64,000 nucleotides of DNA, from assembly GCF_034929435.1 (NCBI RefSeq), contig NZ_JAYFUM010000019.1, positions 62,001 through 126,000 on the forward strand, given 5' to 3'. A model generated the notes under the pieces. That model was not told the DNA's origin. It worked only from the letters and a program-made list of their open reading frames with translations, and searched no databases. The DNA comes from Arcicella rigui (GTDB lineage: Bacteria > Bacteroidota > Bacteroidia > Cytophagales > Spirosomataceae). The translations under genes and the position numbers were made by a program. Every line of letters starts with the position of its first letter. The stretch's first letter is position 1. Below, piece after piece: positions 1 through 9,192 of this stretch.

Positions 1-71
1 ACTTTTTCTTTAGCATTTTGGGCAAAAGACAAATTGGCAAAGAGCAGAAAAATAGATAAGATTTTTTTCAT
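1..71 (-). CDS. N-terminus of a secreted protein (cut by window edge)
   Basis: Only the first 23 codons lie in the window. Read on the minus strand from the ATG at 71 they give MKKILSIFLLFANLSFAQ followed by a charged stretch, a textbook Sec signal peptide with a cleavage site after SFA-Q, the form common in Bacteroidota. The mature protein lies outside, so no function can be given. Confidence 0.6.
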   Translation of the reverse strand, partial: MKKILSIFLLFANLSFAQNAKEK

Positions 72-287
72 GTGATGAAGTAATGTTAATGAAAAAGAAA
101 GAAAATTTATTCAATCATTCAATTTAGTAATAATTTGAATAAATAGCTTGATTTTGTAGGAGTGTGCGGGTTTAGTTTAAAAACTAATAATGTCCTTACT
201 GAAGTCTAAGTGACGCTTTGTTTAATACTTGAACTGGTTGTGAAATCTTGCAGGGAGGGAGACAAAGTACTTAACCAATCTAAAACC

Positions 288-324
288 AAAAGAGGCGTTT
301 CACTTATCGCAAAACACCTCTTTT
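288..324 (-). terminator. Hairpin terminator after gltA
   Basis: The ends AAAAGAGG and CCTCTTTT pair around a partly paired interior (GTTT with AAAC). It lies 20 bases beyond the gltA stop codon, and a T run follows in the minus direction. Confidence 0.6.
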
Positions 325-343
325 ATATATCTATCAAGAAAAA

Positions 344-1618
344 TTATTTTCTATCTGCAATATTAACATAAGCACGTTCAGTAGCACCAACATATACTTG
401 GCGTGGGCGACCGATAGGTTCTTTGTTAGCTTTCATTTCTTTCCATTGTGCAATCCAACCCGGTAAACGACCAATCGCAAACATTACAGTAAACATATCT
501 GTTGGAATACCCAAAGCACGGTAAATGATACCTGAGTAGAAGTCAACGTTTGGATATAATTTACGAGCTACGAAGTACTCATCACTCAAGGCAGCCGCTT
601 CTAATTCAGAAGCAATTTTCAATACTGGGTCGTTGATACCCAAAGCTGCTAATACGTCGTCAGCTGCTTTTTTGATAATTCTTGCTCTTGGGTCGAAGTT
701 TTTGTAAACACGGTGTCCGAAGCCCATCAAACGGAAGCCAGAATTTTTATCTTTCGCCATAGCGATATACTTAGCAGTATCACCGCCGTCGGCTTTGATA
801 GCTTCAAGCATTTCAATTACTTCTTGGTTTGCACCACCATGTAATGGCCCAGAAAGTGCGTTGATACCTGCTGAAATTGAAGCATAAAGACTTGCATGAG
901 AAGAACCTACCAAACGAACTGTTGAAGTAGAACAGTTTTGCTCGTGGTCTGCATGAAGAATCAATAATTTGTTCAAAGCAGCCGCAACCACTGGATTTAC
1001 TTGATAAGGAGCAACTGGCAAAGCAAACATCATGTTCAAGAAGTTTGAACAATAATCCAAAGAGTTGTTTGGATAGTTTACTGGATGTCCTTGTGATTTT
1101 TTGTAAGACCAAGTAGCCATAGAAGGCATTTTAGCCATCAAACGAATGATGTTTAATTCATCAGCACCCGCTTTGTCGCCTGTATAGAAAGCCGACATTG
1201 CACAAACCATTGCAGAAAGTACGCCCATTGGGTGTGCATTTACTGGGAAGCCTTCAAAAATTTTACGCATATCTTCGTTGACGATAGTGTGCATTTTAAT
1301 ATCGTTCTCAAAGGCAGCGTATTGTTCGGTGGTTGGCAATTCACCATAAATTAGAAGGTAAGCAACTTCCAAGAAAGTAGCTTTTTCAGCTAATTCTTCG
1401 ATTGAGTAACCTCTGTAACGAAGAATCCCTAATTCACCGTCCAAAAACGTGATAGCACTTTTAGTAGCTCCGGTATTTTTGTAGCCAGAATCAATGGTGA
1501 TATGACCTGTTTCATCACGGAGTTTGGCAATATCAATTGCTTTTTCATCTTCACTTCCTGTAATTACAGGAAACTTATACTTTTTGTCACCTAACGAGAG
1601 TTCTGCAAATTCTGACAT
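344..1618 (-). CDS. gltA: Citrate synthase
   Basis: Condenses oxaloacetate and acetyl-CoA to citrate, the entry step of the TCA cycle. The 424-residue length and the N-terminal beta-rich domain (about residues 1-50) fit the hexameric type II bacterial enzyme. The catalytic set is visible: His260 in SGPLHGG, His302 in GFGHRVYKN and Asp359 in NVDFYSG, with a further conserved His225 in LHADHEQN. The ATG at 1618 gives the expected N-terminus. The gene stands alone, divergent from pepT, and ends in its own hairpin terminator. Nothing is odd about it; the assignment is secure. Confidence 0.97.
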   Translation of the reverse strand: MSEFAELSLGDKKYKFPVITGSEDEKAIDIAKLRDETGHITIDSGYKNTGATKSAITFLDGELGILRYRGYSIEELAEKATFLEVAYLLIYGELPTTEQYAAFENDIKMHTIVNEDMRKIFEGFPVNAHPMGVLSAMVCAMSAFYTGDKAGADELNIIRLMAKMPSMATWSYKKSQGHPVNYPNNSLDYCSNFLNMMFALPVAPYQVNPVVAAALNKLLILHADHEQNCSTSTVRLVGSSHASLYASISAGINALSGPLHGGANQEVIEMLEAIKADGGDTAKYIAMAKDKNSGFRLMGFGHRVYKNFDPRARIIKKAADDVLAALGINDPVLKIASELEAAALSDEYFVARKLYPNVDFYSGIIYRALGIPTDMFTVMFAIGRLPGWIAQWKEMKANKEPIGRPRQVYVGATERAYVNIADRK

Positions 1619-1826
1619 GACCTATATTTTATTGGGCTTTATCTTGAAAAAATATGTTTTTATTTTGTTGATACGAAATTAAATGAAAAATCCTCTTTCT
1701 AATGCTTTCGTTGACTTTTCTTTGCAAAATTTAGATAGTTGTTGAAAAAGTTCTATTTTTAAAAGAGAACCTTATATTCTTTAGAGATTGTTCACGCAAG
1801 ATAGTCACGAAAATTTAAACCTTTGT

Positions 1827-1834
1827 TACCTTTG
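1827..1834 (+). promoter_or_regulatory. Bacteroidota -7 box for pepT
   Basis: TACCTTTG matches the Bacteroidota -7 consensus TAnnTTTG exactly and lies 47 bases before the pepT ATG. No convincing TTTG -33 element is visible at the usual distance, so this rests on the -7 box alone. Confidence 0.4.
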
Positions 1835-1881
1835 CTAATATTTTACAGGATATTTTCCAGACAGATTTAAACATAAAATTA

Positions 1882-3129
1882 ATGTTAATCAATTATAAAA
1901 ATACCTCTACTGAGCGTTTCTTGCGTTATGTGCAAATAGATACGCAGTCGGATGCAGCATCTACTTCGCAACCTTCTACTAAAAAACAAAAAGATTTGAG
2001 CAGACTTTTGGTGGAAGAATTACAAGCAATGGGCATCACGGATGCACATTTAGATGAATTCGGTTATGTATATGCGACCATTCCGAGTAATACCGAAAAG
2101 ACTGTTCCTGTTATCTGTTTTTGTTCTCATGTAGATACTTCTCCCGACTGTTCGGGAGCTGGCGTGAAGCCGATTATTCATAAAAACTATCAAGGACAAG
2201 ATATTGTTTTGCCAGATGACCACAGCCAAATCATTAAATTATCAGAACATCCAGATTTGGCACATCAATTTGGCAACGACATCATTACGGCAAGTGGAAC
2301 TACTCTGTTGGGGGCGGATAACAAAGCTGGCGTTGCTGAAATTATGGATGCGGCTTATCATTTAGTCAATAATCCTGAAATAAAGCACGGTACTATCAAG
2401 ATACTCTTTACTCCAGACGAAGAAATTGGCAGAGGAACAGCAGCGGTAGATTTAGAAAAATTAGGAGCAGATTTTGGTTATACGATTGATGGCGAAACTT
2501 TGGGTTCATTAGAAGATGAAACTTTTTCGGCAGATGGCGTAAAAATTTCGATTCAAGGAGTAAGCCAGCACCCCGGTTTTGCAAAAGGTAGAATGGAAAG
2601 TGCTTTGAAAATTGCAGCAGAAATTGTGGCAAATCTTCCCAAAGAAACACTTTCGCCAGAAACAACCGAAGGCAAAGAAGGATTTATTCATCCAGTCGGA
2701 ATATCGGGAATGGTAGAAAACGCAACGGTTGAATTTATTATTCGTGATTTTTCAGAAGAAAAATTACACCAACACGAAGCCGTTTTGAAAGAAATAATGG
2801 ATAAAGTATTGATAAATTATCCAAATTCTATTGCTATTTTTGAAGTGTTTGAGCAGTACCGCAATATGAAAGAAGTATTGGACAAAACGCCACAAGTAAC
2901 GGCTTATGCTTTTGAGGCAATCGAAAGAAGCGGTATAAATGCTAAACAAATGAGTATCAGAGGAGGAACGGACGGTTCGAGGCTGTCATTTATGGGTTTG
3001 CCTTGTCCGAATATCTTTGCAGGAGAACACGCATTTCACGGAAAACACGAATGGGTATCAGTACAAGACATGGAAAAAGCTACCGAAACTATTATACATT
3101 TGTGTGAAATTTGGGAAGAAAATTTTTAG
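1882..3129 (+). CDS. pepT: Peptidase T (tripeptide aminopeptidase)
   Basis: A cytoplasmic M20B zinc peptidase that removes the N-terminal residue of tripeptides. Metal and catalytic residues sit where the family has them: His83 and Asp85 in CSHVDTS, Asp146 in LLGADNKAG, Glu180-Glu181 in FTPDEEIGRG, Asp203 in TIDG, and a C-terminal histidine in FHGKHEW. The 415-residue length is normal. The ATG at 1882 starts just before the expected first helix. The gene is followed after 20 bases by a very small gene, which may be co-transcribed up to the terminator at 3329. Confidence 0.95.
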   Translation: MLINYKNTSTERFLRYVQIDTQSDAASTSQPSTKKQKDLSRLLVEELQAMGITDAHLDEFGYVYATIPSNTEKTVPVICFCSHVDTSPDCSGAGVKPIIHKNYQGQDIVLPDDHSQIIKLSEHPDLAHQFGNDIITASGTTLLGADNKAGVAEIMDAAYHLVNNPEIKHGTIKILFTPDEEIGRGTAAVDLEKLGADFGYTIDGETLGSLEDETFSADGVKISIQGVSQHPGFAKGRMESALKIAAEIVANLPKETLSPETTEGKEGFIHPVGISGMVENATVEFIIRDFSEEKLHQHEAVLKEIMDKVLINYPNSIAIFEVFEQYRNMKEVLDKTPQVTAYAFEAIERSGINAKQMSIRGGTDGSRLSFMGLPCPNIFAGEHAFHGKHEWVSVQDMEKATETIIHLCEIWEENF

Positions 3130-3149
3130 TAATTTATATTAACAAAGCA

Positions 3150-3317
3150 ATGATTAAGATTAAAAACGAAGCTGAATACGAAAAAGCCTCGGAACGAGCA
3201 GACAAACTTTACAATGCCAAAAAAGGCTCGTCGGATTACAAAGAATTACAATCATTATTAAAAGCCCTAAAAGCTTATGAAGATGAGTTTGTAAAAATGT
3301 TGAAAGACGAGTATTGA
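3150..3317 (+). CDS. Small charged helical protein, unknown function
   Basis: A 55-residue ORF starting at ATG 3150 (an upstream in-frame GTG overlaps pepT and is less likely). It begins MIKIKNEAEYEKASERAD and is predicted entirely helical and highly charged. It resembles the N-terminal helical segment found in some HigA-type antitoxins (IKNExEYExA...AYEDE), but carries no helix-turn-helix, so I would not call it an antitoxin. Placed 20 bases after pepT and before a strong terminator, it is probably translated from the pepT message. Confidence 0.6.
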   Translation: MIKIKNEAEYEKASERADKLYNAKKGSSDYKELQSLLKALKAYEDEFVKMLKDEY

Positions 3318-3328
3318 GGCAAAGTAAA

Positions 3329-3364
3329 AAAACGGCTATTTTCAGTGATGAGAATAGCCGTTTT
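3329..3364. terminator. Bidirectional hairpin terminator
   Basis: A 16-pair stem (AAAACGGCTATTTTCA with TGAGAATAGCCGTTTT, one G-T pair) closed by a GTGA tetraloop and flanked by A and T runs. It separates the small pepT-side gene from the convergent 3371-3979 gene and can serve both. Confidence 0.9.
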
Positions 3365-3370
3365 TGTGTG

Positions 3371-3979
3371 TTATAGATTATCTATGAATGATTTTACTTG
3401 GTTGTGGAAATTTCTAAAGCTTTCTGAACGACTTTCAAGATAAGCTATGTCAAAAGTATTTGTCAAAGTTTCAACAATTGGAATGGAAACTTTATTGGAT
3501 GCTTTGATATTTCCATACACTGCCAGTTTTGCTTCTTTATTGGGCTTTGACTCTAAATCTTCATTTTTAGTTGATAAAGGATTTTCAAGGTTAATCTTCA
3601 AATACCAAAGCCAATGCTCAATACACTGTACAGGTATCATCAACATTGTTTTATTGATAAAATCATGCTGTAATTGGCTTTTCATTGTCGTGATTTTATC
3701 TTTAAATTCATTCGATGTGAAAGTGTCTAAATCTCTACCAACAACAAAAAAGTCTTGTTGATAATCAACGAAGCCTTCTTGTACTGCTTGTGGAAAAATG
3801 TTATCAACTTCTGTTTTATTTCTTCCACGATATTTGTAGGTGAAAACCTCGTCGAATTCAAAAAGCATTTTTTCTGAATTTCCAGAATAGATTAATAATT
3901 GCTCAAGATAGTTGTGCAAGAAAATCCGATGAGCTTCGTCCTCACCGAAATAGCCATATTTCAGTATAGTTATCTTCAT
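3371..3979 (-). CDS. Toprim-like (RloB/DUF4276-type) partner of the ATPase
   Basis: 202 residues. I see a pattern typical of small Toprim-fold nucleases paired with ATPases: acidic residues E13 and E15 in FGEDEAHRIF, a DxD at 83-85 in VVGRDLD at the end of a hydrophobic strand, then E121 in the motif QCIEHWLWYL, which matches the I-E-x-W signature of DUF4276/RloB-type proteins. The start codon overlaps the stop of the upstream ATPase by ATGA, so the two are translationally coupled. Inference: a metal-dependent nuclease or effector working with the ATPase, plausibly in phage defence. The family name is a pattern match, not a database hit. Confidence 0.6.
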   Translation of the reverse strand: MKITILKYGYFGEDEAHRIFLHNYLEQLLIYSGNSEKMLFEFDEVFTYKYRGRNKTEVDNIFPQAVQEGFVDYQQDFFVVGRDLDTFTSNEFKDKITTMKSQLQHDFINKTMLMIPVQCIEHWLWYLKINLENPLSTKNEDLESKPNKEAKLAVYGNIKASNKVSIPIVETLTNTFDIAYLESRSESFRNFHNQVKSFIDNL

Positions 3980-5022
3980 TTTGGTACGCCGCCAATAAAT
4001 CCAGTTACCCAGTGTGAACCTAAAGACTCAGTGAATTTTATTCTGGGTAAACCCAGCGATTCCATTTTAATATTTGAAGGTTCAATAATATCTTTTAGTA
4101 GATTTTTTACTTGTGTAGCACCTTCTTCATCTTTATCAAAAACAAATACAGATTCTGGAATATCTTCAAATTCATCCAATACTCTTTCGCTATGAGTAGT
4201 CATAATTACTTGAATATCCTTTTCCTCCACTAATTGAAAAATAAAATCAATTACTTCTCGGATTCTTCGTGGATGAATCCCCTTTTCTGGTTCTTCCAGT
4301 AGTAATAACTTTGGTGGATTGGGTTGATGGATGATACAGAGTAAAGCCAGAAAGTATAAAACGCCCTCTGATACTTCGTCAGCCCAGTAACCTTCTCCAT
4401 CTTTATCAAAGAACTTTAGACTTAATTTACCTCCTGCTTCAGTATTGACTGGAGGAGTACTTATTTCAATTAAGTCTCCAACACATTTAGCAAAATCTTC
4501 TTCTAATTTTCTATAAGCTTTTTTATTGTTTGTACTAAGAGTGTATAGAAAAGTAATCAAATTTGAACAATCATCATTTAAGTCATCATTTGAAGCAAGA
4601 GGTAGAGGTTTAATGAAAATGGTAGGATTTGGTTTATATATTTTAAGTTCCTCAATATTTGAAGGAATTAGATCATTTACGTTTTTAATTAGAGTTTCTT
4701 CTAAATTGCTATCAAGGAGATTTTTATTTATTTCTTCTGATTCGAATAACCCAAATTCTCCTGCTAAACCTTCATATTTTATCAATTTTTTTTTTTCATC
4801 ATTTTCTACATAAAATGCAAGGCTTAAAATATTATCTAAATTTTTTTTGAAAATTAGACCAGGGTTGTATCCTGACTTATCCTTTTTAGTGAAAAACTCC
4901 AACCCCTTCAAAAAATTACTCTTCCCTGAATTGTTTGGACCAATCAGGAGGTTTACTTTTTGGAGTTCGAGCGTCACATCTTTGAGGCTCTTGAAGTTCT
5001 GTATTCTTACTTTTCGTAACAT
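3976..5022 (-). CDS. AAA15/AAA21-type ATPase (OLD/SMC-like)
   Basis: 348 residues with an ABC-like ATPase layout: N-terminal strand IQNFKSLKDV, Walker A GPNNSGKSN at 28-36, a signature-like region DEVSEGVLYFLAL, Walker B LLLLEEPEKG with the catalytic Glu pair near 243-244, and the switch histidine in TTHSERVL near 277. The C-terminus has no Toprim domain of its own; the next gene seems to supply it. Members of this class occur in OLD/Gabija-like, PARIS-like and retron-associated defence modules. The pair sits between pepT and polA, reads more AT-rich than its neighbours, and has no visible integrase. Function in defence is inferred. Confidence 0.85.
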   Translation of the reverse strand: MLRKVRIQNFKSLKDVTLELQKVNLLIGPNNSGKSNFLKGLEFFTKKDKSGYNPGLIFKKNLDNILSLAFYVENDEKKKLIKYEGLAGEFGLFESEEINKNLLDSNLEETLIKNVNDLIPSNIEELKIYKPNPTIFIKPLPLASNDDLNDDCSNLITFLYTLSTNNKKAYRKLEEDFAKCVGDLIEISTPPVNTEAGGKLSLKFFDKDGEGYWADEVSEGVLYFLALLCIIHQPNPPKLLLLEEPEKGIHPRRIREVIDFIFQLVEEKDIQVIMTTHSERVLDEFEDIPESVFVFDKDEEGATQVKNLLKDIIEPSNIKMESLGLPRIKFTESLGSHWVTGFIGGVPK

Positions 5023-5145
5023 CTTCTTTTCATTTATTTACACAATATTAACCATCTTTTCAATCTTCGTGAAACAGAACCAATAGATTTTGGTATTTTT
5101 GAGGAAATCTTGTCTTTTTAGGCATATACTCTTCGTTACAATTAG

Positions 5146-8001
5146 ATGAAAAAACTATTTCTTCTCGATGCAATGGCATTGATTTATCGAGCACATTTTG
5201 CTTTCCAAAAAACTCCTCGTATTACTTCTAAGGGTTTGAATACCAGTGCGGTATTTGGCTTTACGAATACTTTGTTGGAGGTGCTTACTAAAGAAAAACC
5301 TACGCATCTTGGCGTGGCTTTTGATACGCCAACTCCGACGTTTAGACATATCCAGTTTGAGGCCTACAAGGCTCAACGTCAGGCTCAACCAGAAGATATT
5401 ACGATTGCCATTCCATATATCAAGCGTCTTTGTACTGCCATGAATATTCCGATGTTAATCATGGAAGGCTACGAGGCGGATGACGTTATCGGAACAATTG
5501 CCAAACGTGCCGCTCGTGAACATGAGGACATGGAAATTTATATGATGACACCCGATAAAGATTACGGTCAGCTCGTGGAGGAACGAATTTTTATGTACAA
5601 GCCTGCTTTTATGGGAAAAGGCGTTGAGATTTTGGGCGTGAAAGAAATCTGTGAACGCTGGGGAATCCAAGATGTTTCGCAAGTGGTGGATACTTTGGGT
5701 TTGATGGGCGACTCTGCCGATAATATTCCGGGTATTCCGGGCATAGGGGAGAAGACTGCCCAAAAATTGATTCAAGAGTATGGTTCTTTAGAAAATCTGA
5801 TTGCCAACGTTGATAAACTAAAAGGCAAGCAGCAAGAAAACGTTAGAAATTTTGCTCAACAAGGTTTATTGTCGAAAGAATTAGCGACTATTCACTGTGA
5901 AGTACCTGTTACTTTCGATGAGGAAGATTTAAAAGTTGTTGAAGTAAACAAAGAATTACTTTCTCCGCTTTTGGATGAATTAGAATTCAGAACTTTGCGT
6001 CGTAGATTACTGGGTGAAGAAGCTGTTGTAGAACAACCTACTGCCATTCCAGAAGCTAAAAAAGCGACTGCGGCTGGCAAAGCAAAAGCGTCGTCGGGTC
6101 AGTTTGATTTGTTCGGAAGTATTGTTGAAGAAAAGAAATTAGAGCTTTTTGATGAAACTGATACGCCTGCTGAAAGTAATCCAAAAGCTACGATTGATAC
6201 TACCGTTCACCAATATCATTTGATTGATACGCCAGAATTGCGTCAGTCTTTGATTCATTTTTTGAGTTTGCAAGATGAAATTTGTTTCGATACGGAAACG
6301 ACCAGCGTTGATGCCGTCGAAGCAGATTTGGTAGGTTTATCTTTTGCGTATCGTGCGGGCGAAGCTTATTATGTGCCAACTCCTGCCAATCGTGAAGAAA
6401 CCCAAGCGATTGTAGATGAATTTAAGCCGATTTTTGCTAATGAAAAAATTACTAAAATCGCTCAAAATATCAAGTATGATTTAATGGTGCTTGCTCAATA
6501 TGGCGTAGAAGTAAAAGGCAAAACTTATGATACGATGTTGGCACATTATATCATCGAGCCAGAAAAACGTCATGGAATGGATATTTTGGCTGAGGATTTC
6601 TTGAATTATACACCAGTGTCGATTGATGAATTAATCGGTAAAAAAGGAGCGAAGCAAGGCAATATGCGTGATGTGGAATTTGAAAAAATCAAAGAATACG
6701 CTGCCGAAGATGCCGACATTACTTTACAATTGAAAAGTAAATTACATCCCATTTTAGCACAAAATCCAAGTGCGGTGAAGTTATTGGAAGAAGTGGAAAT
6801 GCCTTTGACACAAGTACTTTCTGATATTGAAATGGAAGGCGTAAGGCTTGATATTGATTTCTTGAAAGATATGTCGAAGACCTTGGAAAAAGATATGTTG
6901 GAAGTACAAACCAAAGTTTTTGAATTGGCTGGACAAGAATTCAACATTGGTTCGCCAAAGCAATTAGGTGAAATTTTATTCGATAAATTGAAGCTTGACC
7001 CTAAAGCCAAAAAGACTAAGACGGGTCAATACATGACGGGCGAAGAAGTATTGTCTAAATTAGAATCTGAACATGAAATTGCTCGTAAGATTCTGGATTT
7101 TAGAGAATTACAAAAATTGAAATCAACCTATGTAGATGCTTTGCCTTTGATGATTTCGCCAAGAACGGGTAGAGTACATACTTCTTTCAATCAGGCAGTT
7201 ACGGCTACTGGTCGTTTATCAAGTACCAATCCTAACTTACAAAATATTCCGATTCGTACTGCCCGTGGACGAGAAATCAGAAAGGCATTCATTCCTAAAA
7301 ACGATGATTTCTTGATTCTTTCAGCCGATTATTCGCAAATTGAATTGCGTATCATGGCGGCTGTTGCCAAAGATGAATCTATGATTGAAGCCTTCAATCA
7401 AGGAAGAGACATTCACGCTACTACTGCTGCAAAAGTATTTAATGTAAGTTTGGACGAAGTAACTTCTGATATGCGTAGAAAAGCGAAAACGGTCAATTTT
7501 GGGATTATTTATGGCGTTTCGGCTTTTGGTTTGGCACAGCAAATTGCTATTTCAAGAACGGAAGCGAAAGAAATTATTGATAGTTATTGGCGAGAATTTC
7601 CTGCCATCAAACGCTACATGGACACCGCCGTAATTGAAGCCCGTGACAAAGGTTATGTAGAAACCATTTTGGGAAGAAGACGTTACTTGCGTGACATCAA
7701 TTCAAACAATATGGTAGAACGTGGTTTTGCCGAACGTAATGCCGTAAACGCCCCGATTCAAGGTTCGGCGGCGGATATGATTAAGGTAGCGATGATTAAA
7801 GTAAATGATTTTATCAAACAAGAAAAACTTCAATCTCGTATCATTCTTACCGTGCATGACGAATTAGTTTTTGATGTACATAAATCAGAATTAGAATTGA
7901 TGAAAACCAAAGTAAACGAATTGATGGTAAATGCAATCCCTTTCCCCGTAAAAATGGAAACAGGCATGGGCGTTGGTTTGAATTGGTTAGAAGCACATTG
8001 A
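5146..8001 (+). CDS. polA: DNA polymerase I
   Basis: A 951-residue three-domain repair and replication polymerase. The N-terminal 300 residues are the 5'-3' flap exonuclease (MKKLFLLDAMALIYRAHF, DSADNIPGIPGIGEKTA). A 3'-5' exonuclease follows at about 345-540 and keeps its acidic residues: CFDTETTSV, YDTMLAHY and YAAEDADIT. The polymerase domain holds motif A (ADYSQIELRIMA), motif B (RRKAKTVNFGIIYG) and motif C (TVHDELVFDV). All activities therefore look intact, as is usual in Bacteroidota. ATG 5146 gives the canonical start. The gene is monocistronic, divergent from the ATPase/Toprim pair. Confidence 0.98.
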   Translation: MKKLFLLDAMALIYRAHFAFQKTPRITSKGLNTSAVFGFTNTLLEVLTKEKPTHLGVAFDTPTPTFRHIQFEAYKAQRQAQPEDITIAIPYIKRLCTAMNIPMLIMEGYEADDVIGTIAKRAAREHEDMEIYMMTPDKDYGQLVEERIFMYKPAFMGKGVEILGVKEICERWGIQDVSQVVDTLGLMGDSADNIPGIPGIGEKTAQKLIQEYGSLENLIANVDKLKGKQQENVRNFAQQGLLSKELATIHCEVPVTFDEEDLKVVEVNKELLSPLLDELEFRTLRRRLLGEEAVVEQPTAIPEAKKATAAGKAKASSGQFDLFGSIVEEKKLELFDETDTPAESNPKATIDTTVHQYHLIDTPELRQSLIHFLSLQDEICFDTETTSVDAVEADLVGLSFAYRAGEAYYVPTPANREETQAIVDEFKPIFANEKITKIAQNIKYDLMVLAQYGVEVKGKTYDTMLAHYIIEPEKRHGMDILAEDFLNYTPVSIDELIGKKGAKQGNMRDVEFEKIKEYAAEDADITLQLKSKLHPILAQNPSAVKLLEEVEMPLTQVLSDIEMEGVRLDIDFLKDMSKTLEKDMLEVQTKVFELAGQEFNIGSPKQLGEILFDKLKLDPKAKKTKTGQYMTGEEVLSKLESEHEIARKILDFRELQKLKSTYVDALPLMISPRTGRVHTSFNQAVTATGRLSSTNPNLQNIPIRTARGREIRKAFIPKNDDFLILSADYSQIELRIMAAVAKDESMIEAFNQGRDIHATTAAKVFNVSLDEVTSDMRRKAKTVNFGIIYGVSAFGLAQQIAISRTEAKEIIDSYWREFPAIKRYMDTAVIEARDKGYVETILGRRRYLRDINSNNMVERGFAERNAVNAPIQGSAADMIKVAMIKVNDFIKQEKLQSRIILTVHDELVFDVHKSELELMKTKVNELMVNAIPFPVKMETGMGVGLNWLEAH

Positions 8002-8038
8002 TTTTGAGTTTTGAGTTTGGAATGCGGAGTGAGGAATA

Positions 8039-8076
8039 AATAGCTTTGACAAATTTTGAAATTTGTCAAAGCTATT
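8039..8076. repeat. Perfect 18-bp inverted repeat after polA
   Basis: AATAGCTTTGACAAATTT and its exact complement are separated by two bases, forming a near-continuous palindrome 38 bp long. It begins 38 bases after the polA stop. No T run follows on the plus strand, so it is a doubtful terminator and may be a dispersed palindrome. Confidence 0.85.
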
Positions 8077-8078
8077 AA

Positions 8079-8170
8079 GCCAAAAAAAAAGACCAAAATA
8101 ACAAAGAGATTCAAGACCTCCGTAACGAATGGCAAAGGGATATTTAATAGACACCAATATTGGAATACTG
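8079..8170 (+). pseudogene. Relic of a VapBC-like toxin-antitoxin pair
   Basis: Plus-strand codons 8079-8147 read ...KEIQDLRNEWQRDI-stop, matching the C-terminus IRNEWERDI of the antitoxin at 37256-37519. The overlapping ATG at 8129 then reads MAKGYLIDTNIGI, the start of a PIN-domain toxin (compare MGKRYLIDTNLIA at 37501). The rest of the PIN domain is missing. The overlap of antitoxin stop and toxin start is the same at both loci. This is a relic, not a working gene. Confidence 0.65.
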
Positions 8171-8383
8171 ACCCTAAAACTCAAAAACATAAAGGTCTTT
8201 AATAATATCATTTACTTCTGTTTTTTGTGTGTTCGGATAATTCCATTTTGTTGTGACAAACGCAATCTTTGGCGGTAAAATTCATTATCAAACCAAATCC
8301 TCAACCGCACATAACAAATCAATTTCAAGGCTGTCTTATTTCAACTACTTTTGAAAAAATCAATTTGACCATCCTTGAACTTT

Positions 8384-9025
8384 ATGGATACTTTATTCAA
8401 ACTTTATCTTGCTGTACGACGCAACCAATACCTTTCTTTTTTTGTAATCTGGATGCGGTATTTAATTGGCTTTGCCTTTGTGCCTTCTGGCTTGACGAAA
8501 TTAATGGGCAATCGCTTTACTTCTATTGCTACTTCAAATCCTATCGGATTCTTCTTTGAAGCACTTTATCAAACAGGTATTTATTGGCAGTTTTTGGGCT
8601 TGATGCAAGTTCTTGCGGCGTTTTTATTGATGACTCAACGCTTTGCTACTATCGGTAATCTTATTTTCTTGGGTATTATTACCAATATATTTCTCATTAC
8701 TTTTTCCCTACACTTTCAAGGCACAGTTTACATCACTTTTCTTTTACTGTTTGCTTCTTTGGGCTTGTTGTTGTGGGATTTTCCTAAATGGAAAAGTCTT
8801 TTCTTTCCTGATAATTTCAAGATGGAAGTAACAATTGAAGAGCTACCAACCTACAATACTTGGTGGATTTATACAGGAGTGATTTTCTTTATAGAATCGC
8901 TTATTTGTAGTTTTGTTGGAGGCATTTTTAAGAGTGCAAGCTCGGTGATGGTAGTGTTAGGTGTGATCATGCTAACGGCAATTCTCTCTTTACTTTTGTT
9001 TAAAAAGTATCATAAAACTTCTTGA
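8384..9025 (+). CDS. DoxX-like integral membrane protein
   Basis: 213 residues from ATG 8384; a TTG three codons upstream is possible but less likely. The sequence is strongly hydrophobic, with about five membrane spans. The N-terminal region RYLIGFAFVPSGLTKLMGNRF resembles the DoxX/DUF417-type pattern, in which a first helix is followed by P-S-G-x-x-K. A basic, polar C-terminal tail (LLFKKYHKTS) ends the protein. Homologues are inner-membrane proteins of uncertain biochemical role, some linked to redox or thiosulfate functions. It stands alone with no obvious partner. Confidence 0.65.
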   Translation: MDTLFKLYLAVRRNQYLSFFVIWMRYLIGFAFVPSGLTKLMGNRFTSIATSNPIGFFFEALYQTGIYWQFLGLMQVLAAFLLMTQRFATIGNLIFLGIITNIFLITFSLHFQGTVYITFLLLFASLGLLLWDFPKWKSLFFPDNFKMEVTIEELPTYNTWWIYTGVIFFIESLICSFVGGIFKSASSVMVVLGVIMLTAILSLLLFKKYHKTS

Positions 9026-9192
9026 TAAAAGTTTCAATTTTAGCTTTTCTTACAGAGATTTAGTTGAAAAAATAACTGTAATTTATATACATATTTCTAC
9101 GAAACTTCTACAAAAAAGCCTCACAGGTAGTATTTAAGAGCATATTTTCAGACAACAGCCGTTGGGATGTTTTAAAATAATTAAACATTTAT

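Noticed and set aside
3371..5022. A true PARIS (AriA-AriB) system
   Set aside because: The layout is similar, but the small protein fits DUF4276/RloB patterns better than DUF4435. I cannot assign PARIS from the sequence alone.
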